From assembly GCA_964626385.1 (NCBI GenBank), contig CAZVEO010000024.1, positions 1 to 26,464 on the forward strand: DNA of 26,464 nucleotides, read 5' to 3'. The notes under the pieces are model-generated. The model was not told the origin of the DNA and ran no database searches. It was given only the letters and a program-made list of their open reading frames with translations. The first letter of the stretch is position 1. Each line of letters begins with the position of its first letter. This document shows, one piece after another, positions 21,432-26,464 of this stretch. Made by a program: the position numbers and the translations under genes. This DNA comes from Scybalousia_A sp964626385 (GTDB lineage Bacteria; Bacteroidota; Bacteroidia; Bacteroidales; P3).

Positions 21432-23855
21432 ATGTCGGAAAAGAGTAAAAAGCTAACAAGTATATTAAAATTGGTAAATAAGGAAAACGCAGAAATAATT
21501 CCTATTGTTTCAGGAGATGTTGATGAGTTTGTAAAAGAAAATGCAGAAACTCCAATACCAGAACAGGTTGCTGTATTGCCCTTGCGAGGTAATGTTTTTT
21601 TTCCTAATATTCTTATGCCTATAGCAGCAGGCAGAACTAAGAGCATACAACTAATAAAGGATGCTTATAAGAGTAAGGAAGTTATTGCTGTTATTTCTCA
21701 GAAAGATGATAGTGATGAGCCTAAGCAAGAAGATATGTTTGTTATAGGTACTTTTGCTAAGGTATTGGAAACTATAACAATGCCTGACGATAGTATTATG
21801 GTCGTTTTACAAGGTTTGGATAGGTTAAAACTATTGGAATTTACCAACGCAGAGCCTTATTGGAAGGGTAAATGTGAAAAATATGCTGATGGTTGCAAGA
21901 ATGTATCAGAGGATGCTAAAATTATGACCTCTACTCTTAAAGATATGTACTTGAAATTGTTGCGTCTTACTCCAAATATTCCGCCAAATGCTTTGATGGG
22001 ACCAAAAAACATAAAAGATGCCTACTATTTGCTTAACTTTGTTGCCTCACAATTAAACATTAGTATCCAAGATAAGCAAGAACTTTTGGAAATAAACGAC
22101 TTTTCTTTGCGTATGGAAAAGGTTATGGCTTATCTTAGCACGGAAATAAAGGAGGCTGAACTCAAACTTCAGATTCAAAAGAAAGCCTCCTCTGAAATGG
22201 ATAAGCAACAAAGGGAATATTATCTTAATCAACAACTCAAAACCATACAAGAGGAACTGGGTGGTTCTCCCGTAGAGCAGGCTGTAAATGAGTTAAAAGA
22301 AAAGGCTAAAACAAAAATTTGGTCAAAACAAATACAGGAGATATTTGACAAAGAGTTGAAAAAATTGTCAACCATTCACCCTTCGTCACCAGATTATTCT
22401 AATGAGTTAAATTACCTTACTTTTATTTTGGACTTACCTTGGAATAATATAAAAGAAGATGATTATAGTATAGAGCAAGCACGAAAATCTTTGGACAAAG
22501 ACCATTATGGTTTGGAGAAAGTAAAGGAAAGAATAATAGAATACCTTGCTGTTTTGAAACTTAATAAAAACATCTCCTCTCCTATTCTTTGTTTGGTAGG
22601 TCCTCCAGGAGTAGGCAAAACCTCTTTGGGTAGAAGTATCGCTAACGCTATGAATAGAGAGTATATAAGAATAGCACTTGGAGGTGTAAATGATGAGAGT
22701 GAAATAAGAGGACATAGACGTACTTATATAGGTGCAATGCCGGGTAGAATACTAAAATCTTTGTCCAAAGTAAAGTATTCAAATCCTGTTTTTGTTTTAG
22801 ACGAAATTGATAAAATAACAGGTATGAGTATAAACGGCGACCCTGCTGCTGCTATGCTTGAAGTACTCGACCCAGAGCAAAACACTGCTTTTCACGACAA
22901 TTATTTGGACATAGATTACGACCTATCAAAAATAATGTTTATTGCTACTGCAAACTCTCTTTCCAATGTGCATCCTGCTCTTATAGATAGAATGGAGATA
23001 ATAAATATTTCGGGCTATATAGAAGAAGAAAAATTACAAATAGCTAAGCAACATCTTATTCCTAACAATCTTAAAGCAAATGGCTTGCAAAAAAAACAAA
23101 TATCTATCTCTGATAAATTGATTTCTTATCTTATCAATAATTATACAAGAGAATCGGGTGTAAGAAGATTAGATAAAGTTTTGTCAAAAATAGCAAGGCA
23201 TAGAGTTGTAGAAATAGCAGAAGAAAAAGAATATAAAAAGGCTATACAAGAAAAAGATTTGCAAAAAATACTTGGGCTTCCAACAGCCTACCACGAGTTG
23301 AGAATGGAGGAAGATAGTGTTGGTGTTGTTACTGGTTTGGCTTGGACAGAGGTTGGCGGTGAAATTCTTTTTGTAGAGGCTTCTACTTCTAAAGGCAAAG
23401 GAAATATCAACCTAACCGGTAATTTAGGAAATGTAATGAAAGAATCTGCTTCTTTGGCTTTTGAATACTTAAAAAGTAATGCTAAATTGTGGGATTTGGA
23501 TGAAAGTATTTTTGAGGACAGAGATTTAAATGTACATTGTCCCGAGGGAGCAACTCCAAAGGATGGACCTTCTGCAGGTATTACTATGTTTACGGCTATG
23601 TTATCGGCTTTTACAGGCAGAAAAGTTAGGCATAATTTTGCTATGACAGGAGAAATAACTTTAAGAGGAATTGTTCTTCCGGTAGGAGGTATAAAAGAAA
23701 AAATTCTTGCTGCCAAAAGAGCTAAAATAACAGATATCATACTTTCCAAAAAGAATTGTCGAGATATTGAGGATATAAATGCTGTTTATTTGGAAGGTTT
23801 AAATTTTCACTATGTTAAGGAAATAGCAGAGATTCCTAAATTTGTATTGTTATAA
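21432..23855 (+). CDS. lon: ATP-dependent protease Lon
   Basis: Lon is a cytoplasmic AAA+ serine protease for misfolded and regulatory proteins. The 807-residue protein has the N-terminal substrate-binding LAN domain from about residue 46 (VAVLPLRGNVFFPN), a coiled-coil linker with MDKQQREYYLNQQLKTIQEE, Walker A GPPGVGKT at 390-397, Walker B FVLDEIDK, and a C-terminal protease domain. The catalytic dyad is S714 in PKDGPSAG and K757 in GGIKEK, with TGEITLRG between them. All functional parts are intact. It starts 45 nt after the GlmU-like stop with no clear promoter box, so it is likely co-transcribed. Four nucleotides separate its stop from the next small gene. Confidence 0.98.
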   Translation: MSEKSKKLTSILKLVNKENAEIIPIVSGDVDEFVKENAETPIPEQVAVLPLRGNVFFPNILMPIAAGRTKSIQLIKDAYKSKEVIAVISQKDDSDEPKQEDMFVIGTFAKVLETITMPDDSIMVVLQGLDRLKLLEFTNAEPYWKGKCEKYADGCKNVSEDAKIMTSTLKDMYLKLLRLTPNIPPNALMGPKNIKDAYYLLNFVASQLNISIQDKQELLEINDFSLRMEKVMAYLSTEIKEAELKLQIQKKASSEMDKQQREYYLNQQLKTIQEELGGSPVEQAVNELKEKAKTKIWSKQIQEIFDKELKKLSTIHPSSPDYSNELNYLTFILDLPWNNIKEDDYSIEQARKSLDKDHYGLEKVKERIIEYLAVLKLNKNISSPILCLVGPPGVGKTSLGRSIANAMNREYIRIALGGVNDESEIRGHRRTYIGAMPGRILKSLSKVKYSNPVFVLDEIDKITGMSINGDPAAAMLEVLDPEQNTAFHDNYLDIDYDLSKIMFIATANSLSNVHPALIDRMEIINISGYIEEEKLQIAKQHLIPNNLKANGLQKKQISISDKLISYLINNYTRESGVRRLDKVLSKIARHRVVEIAEEKEYKKAIQEKDLQKILGLPTAYHELRMEEDSVGVVTGLAWTEVGGEILFVEASTSKGKGNINLTGNLGNVMKESASLAFEYLKSNAKLWDLDESIFEDRDLNVHCPEGATPKDGPSAGITMFTAMLSAFTGRKVRHNFAMTGEITLRGIVLPVGGIKEKILAAKRAKITDIILSKKNCRDIEDINAVYLEGLNFHYVKEIAEIPKFVLL

Positions 23856-23859
23856 AGAT

Positions 23860-24081
23860 ATGTTTAACATTCAAACCATAGCAGTAAGCGTACTATTAGT
23901 CGCCTTAATAGTTTTTCTCGTTTTTTATCTTTCAAAGGGGCTAAAAAATAAGACAAAAAAAGATAAAGATTATATTCATCTTTCTAAGAAAGGCAGTATC
24001 ATTTTTTATGTTTTTTTGTTGTTGTTGCTTATCTTTTTTGTTGTTATGTATGTAAAGTGGAGGATGTATCTAAATGCTTGA
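23860..24081 (+). CDS. Small two-TM protein of unknown function
   Basis: From the ATG at 23860 the protein has 73 residues. A membrane helix at about 5-24 (IQTIAVSVLLVALIVFLVFY) is followed by a lysine-rich loop of about 20 residues (KGLKNKTKKDKDYIHLSKKG). A second helix is at about 47-68, and the short tail is KWRMYLNA. The basic loop would face the cytoplasm, with both ends outside. An upstream ATG at 23842 would overlap lon and add six residues without hydrophobic character, so I prefer 23860. The stop overlaps the sufS start (ATG at 24074, TGA at 24079-24081), giving translational coupling. I do not recognise a family. Confidence 0.7.
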   Translation: MFNIQTIAVSVLLVALIVFLVFYLSKGLKNKTKKDKDYIHLSKKGSIIFYVFLLLLLIFFVVMYVKWRMYLNA

Positions 24082-25315
24082 CATTAAAACCATAAGACAA
24101 GATTTTCCAATATTAAAAGAAAAAGTTAGGGTAAGCCAAGATTTGATTTATTTTGACAATGCCGCTACTACTCAAAAACCACAGTGTGTAATAAAGGCTT
24201 TAACTGATTATTATTCACACATAAATGCCAACGTTCACAGAGGTGTGCATTGGTTAAGCGAAAAAGCAACAGAAGAGTTTGAACTTGCAAGACAAAGAGT
24301 AGGCGACTTTATTAATTCACCAAGCAAAGAAAACATTATCTTTACCCGTGGTACAACAGAAAGTATAAATCTTTTAGCAAATAGTCTTTGCTATTCTTTT
24401 CCTTTATATGAAAGTGGAGGTCTATCTGAGAATGATGAAGTTATAATTACAGAAATGGAGCATCATTCTAACATAGTCCCTTGGCATATAGCAAGAGATA
24501 AATATCATTTTACTTTAAAATACATTCCACTTACAGATAAAGGAGAGTTGGATATAGAAGTCTTTAAAAAACTCCTTACAAAAAAAACGAAAATACTCTC
24601 TTTAGCCCATATTTCTAATACATTAGGAACAATAAACCCTATAAAAGAAATAATTGACCTTGCTCACCAAAATAATACCATTGTTATAGTGGATGGAGCG
24701 CAAAGTATAGCACATTCTCTTATAGATGTACAGAATATGAATGCTGATTTCTATTGTTTTTCTGGTCATAAGGTTTATGCCCCTATGGGTATAGGAGTAC
24801 TTTATGGTAAAAAAACATACTTAGAAAAAATGTTTCCTTTCCAAGGTGGAGGTGAAATGATAAAAGAGGTTTCTATGCAAAGAACAGTTTTCAATGATTT
24901 GCCCTTTAGATTTGAAGCAGGTACTCCTTCGGTTGCCGATGCCATAGGTTTGGGCGTTGCTTTGCAATATGTACAACAGATAGGAATAAAAAATATAGAA
25001 AACTACGAAAACACACTTTTGCAATATGCAACTGACAAATTACAAGAAATAGAAGGAATGCATATTTTCGGAACCTCTAAACACAAAGCCTCTTGTATTT
25101 CTTTTCTTGTAGAGGGTGTACATCACTTAGATTTGGGTACAATACTTGATATGCAAGGAGTTGCAATAAGAACAGGGCATCATTGTGCTGAACCTGTTAT
25201 GCAACACTTCAACATAGAAGGAACAGATAGAATATCTTTTGCTTTTTACAACACGATAGAAGAAATAGACACTTTTATTGATAGATTATATAAATCCTTA
25301 AAGATGTTGAAATAA
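24074..25315 (+). CDS. sufS: Cysteine desulfurase SufS
   Basis: SufS is a PLP enzyme that takes sulfur from L-cysteine for iron-sulfur cluster assembly. The 413-residue protein has YFDNAATTQKP and NVHRGVHWLSEKAT near the start, TRGTTESIN, EMEHHSNIVPWH (PLP-stacking His), VDGAQSIAH, and SGHKVYAPMGIGVLYG with the PLP lysine K233. The persulfide cysteine is C371 in RTGHHCAEPVM. The RxGHHCA form and the overall length are those of group II SufS/CsdA enzymes, not IscS. No other suf genes are in the window, so the rest of the pathway is elsewhere. It overlaps the upstream small membrane protein gene by 8 nt. Confidence 0.95.
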   Translation: MLDIKTIRQDFPILKEKVRVSQDLIYFDNAATTQKPQCVIKALTDYYSHINANVHRGVHWLSEKATEEFELARQRVGDFINSPSKENIIFTRGTTESINLLANSLCYSFPLYESGGLSENDEVIITEMEHHSNIVPWHIARDKYHFTLKYIPLTDKGELDIEVFKKLLTKKTKILSLAHISNTLGTINPIKEIIDLAHQNNTIVIVDGAQSIAHSLIDVQNMNADFYCFSGHKVYAPMGIGVLYGKKTYLEKMFPFQGGGEMIKEVSMQRTVFNDLPFRFEAGTPSVADAIGLGVALQYVQQIGIKNIENYENTLLQYATDKLQEIEGMHIFGTSKHKASCISFLVEGVHHLDLGTILDMQGVAIRTGHHCAEPVMQHFNIEGTDRISFAFYNTIEEIDTFIDRLYKSLKMLK

Positions 25316-25341
25316 AACAAATTATAAATACAAAAAAAACA

Positions 25342-26181
25342 ATGTTACTAATAGCAGATAGTGGTTCTACAAAAATAGATTGGTGTTTGATAGATGAAAA
25401 TGGAGAGAAGACTTATTTTCAAACTATGGGACTTAATCCCTACAATGTATCCCAACAAACTATTAATAAGGAAATAAAAAACAATATATTACCACGTCTT
25501 TTGAGTAAAGATGATATACAAATGTTTTTTTATGGTTCTGGTTGTTCCACTTTGCAGAAAAAAACATTGATGCAAGATTTATTTAAGCAATATATTCCAA
25601 ATTCAGAAATACATATAGAGGATGATTTGTTGGGTGCAGCACGTGCCACTTGTGGCAAAAGGGTTGGACTGGTAGCCATATTGGGAACCGGGTCAAACTC
25701 TTGTTTGTTTGATGGAGAAAAGATAACAGAAAATATTCCTGCCTTAGGTTATGTGCTTTGTGATGAGGGAGCGGGTACTAATATTGGCAAAATAGTTTTA
25801 AGAAATTATTTAAGAAAACAAATGCCAAAACATATTAATCAACAATTCTCTCAAAAATATCCCGGAGAAGAAGCAGACTTTCTCACTCAACTCTATCAAG
25901 GAGAAAAACCTAATTTCTACCTTGCTTCTTTTGCTCAATTTGCAATAACAAGACAACAAGACGAATATTGTCGCAATATAGTAGCAGAGGCATTTCATAA
26001 TTTTTTTCTTATGCAAGTAACTCAATACGCTGATTATAAAAAATATCCTATAAATGTAGTAGGAAGTGTTGGTTATTATGCAAAAGAGGTTTTAAAAGAG
26101 GTTGCTCATCACTATGGAGTAAGCATAGGCAATGTTATAAAAGCCCCATTAGAATCACTAATAACCTATCACCTAAACTAA
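25342..26181 (+). CDS. BadF/BcrA-type ATPase, N-acetylglucosamine-kinase-like
   Basis: The 279-residue protein of the actin/hexokinase-fold superfamily has an N-terminal phosphate-1 loop ADSGSTKIDWCLID (residues 5-18). YGSGCST follows at 64-70, a probable catalytic aspartate lies in EDDLLGAARA at 93-102, phosphate-2 is ILGTGSNSCLF at 113-123, and DEGAGTNIGK is at 141-150. Bacteroidetes proteins with this start are annotated as N-acetylglucosamine kinases, which phosphorylate GlcNAc recovered from cell-wall turnover. The gene is 26 nt downstream of sufS and probably the last of the long plus-strand unit. Substrate is inferred from family memory and not from a specific residue. Its last codons run into a repeat-rich region. 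Confidence 0.85.
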   Translation: MLLIADSGSTKIDWCLIDENGEKTYFQTMGLNPYNVSQQTINKEIKNNILPRLLSKDDIQMFFYGSGCSTLQKKTLMQDLFKQYIPNSEIHIEDDLLGAARATCGKRVGLVAILGTGSNSCLFDGEKITENIPALGYVLCDEGAGTNIGKIVLRNYLRKQMPKHINQQFSQKYPGEEADFLTQLYQGEKPNFYLASFAQFAITRQQDEYCRNIVAEAFHNFFLMQVTQYADYKKYPINVVGSVGYYAKEVLKEVAHHYGVSIGNVIKAPLESLITYHLN

Positions 26182-26193
26182 AACAGATTTGTA

Positions 26194-26223
26194 ATAAGTT
26201 AACATTAGTTCTAATAAGGAAGT
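26194..26223 (+). repeat. Phased 10-bp repeats after the kinase-like gene
   Basis: ATAAGTTAAC, ATTAGTTCTA and ATAAGGAAGT follow each other with an exact 10-bp step in plus orientation. They are a weaker version of the arrays at 11586-11740, facing the minus-strand array at 26288-26335. Confidence 0.6.
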
Positions 26224-26244
26224 TGAAAAGGTTCTGTTAATTAA

Positions 26245-26464
26245 CGCTAACTCGGTGTAAGAAATTGATGACAGAAGTAACGGCTCTGCCCTTATCTCAA
26301 CCTATTACAACCCATGCTAACATATCATAACCTATCAAAAAAACACCCCTCAAAAAAAATTTTCGGGAAATCGCGTAAATACCCATTTAAAAGTCAAAAA
26401 TAAGGGTGCTACTATTGATTATCAGTGAGTTAACCTTTTTCGAAGGGTCAAAATTGGGCATTTT
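26245..26464 (+). repeat. Dispersed repeat, right-edge copy
   Basis: 26245-26377 is the inverted counterpart of 1-133. 26346-26464 is the direct counterpart of 11144-11264. The minus-strand 10-bp array lies at 26288-26335, and a TGATTATCA site at 26416-26424. The element is cut by the window end. A promoter-like TATTTTTG (minus strand) within AAAAGTCAAAAATAAGGG, at about 26393-26400, is conserved with the central copy. Confidence 0.9.

Noticed and set aside
23288..23749. 153-residue minus-strand open frame inside lon
   Set aside because: It lies opposite the Lon protease domain. The long frame results from codon bias on the coding strand.

Overview
The window is AT-rich, densely packed bacterial chromosome that reads as Bacteroidetes, probably Bacteroidales. 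The lineage call rests on three things. First, the recurrent Bacteroidetes -7 promoter box (TAnnTTTG, often preceded by TTTG/TTG about 16-20 nt upstream) lies before many genes, with no Shine-Dalgarno-like sequences. Second, several families typical of the phylum are present: a GlmU-like nucleotidyltransferase/acyltransferase, a hemerythrin-LuxR fusion regulator, and a histidine kinase with an HQLGTP H-box. Third, the gene neighbourhoods fit. All intact genes look like vertically inherited housekeeping or envelope functions. I see no tRNA, rRNA, CRISPR array, transposase or integrase gene.

Layout. (1) 1-2743, plus strand: a dispersed repeat, a P-loop protein resembling the lysine 5,6-aminomutase reactivase subunit KamB, and the ribosome-assembly GTPase Der. 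(2) 2752-9195, minus strand: a surface-polysaccharide block. One transcription unit is panD, a flippase-like membrane protein, the heptose-phosphate adenylyltransferase rfaE2 and an O-methyltransferase; a second is ugd and a polysaccharide deacetylase. Upstream lie the hemerythrin-LuxR regulator and a YigZ/IMPACT protein. (3) 9298-11071: a GT4 glycosyltransferase (plus) converging on a maltose/galactoside-type O-acetyltransferase (minus). (4) 11135-11914: a 780-base gene-free block of repeats, hairpins and phased 10-bp arrays. (5) 11915-17404, plus strand: sensor histidine kinase, HemW, a TerB-DnaJ co-chaperone and a VWA-type membrane protein translationally coupled to it. (6) 17578-19966: a five-repeat DUF349 protein and type-B ribosomal protein L31, the latter with a conspicuous dyad over its promoter. 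(7) 20202-26181, plus strand: GlmU-like enzyme, Lon protease, a 73-residue two-TM protein, SufS cysteine desulfurase and an N-acetylglucosamine-kinase-like BadF/BcrA ATPase. (8) 26194-26464: repeat copies again.

The most unusual feature is the non-coding repeat family. About 133 bp at the left edge is a near-perfect inverted copy of 26245-26377. A further ~110 bp at the right edge is repeated directly at 11144-11264. Within and beside these copies are degenerate tandem arrays with a 10-bp period (ATRRGTTRnn, about one helical turn). The central copy also carries a perfect 17-bp-stem hairpin, three copies of a TGATWATCA-centred motif and a promoter-like sequence pointing into the element. Because both window edges lie inside this repeat, the window may be a contig that broke in repeats.

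Themes. Envelope assembly is strongly represented (Ugd, deacetylase, RfaE2, flippase, GT4, acetyltransferase, GlmU-like, GlcNAc kinase). Proteostasis and ribosome functions (Der, L31, Lon, DnaJ) and metal/oxygen functions (hemerythrin regulator, HemW, SufS) fill the rest. All functional calls are by reading motifs, not by database search.
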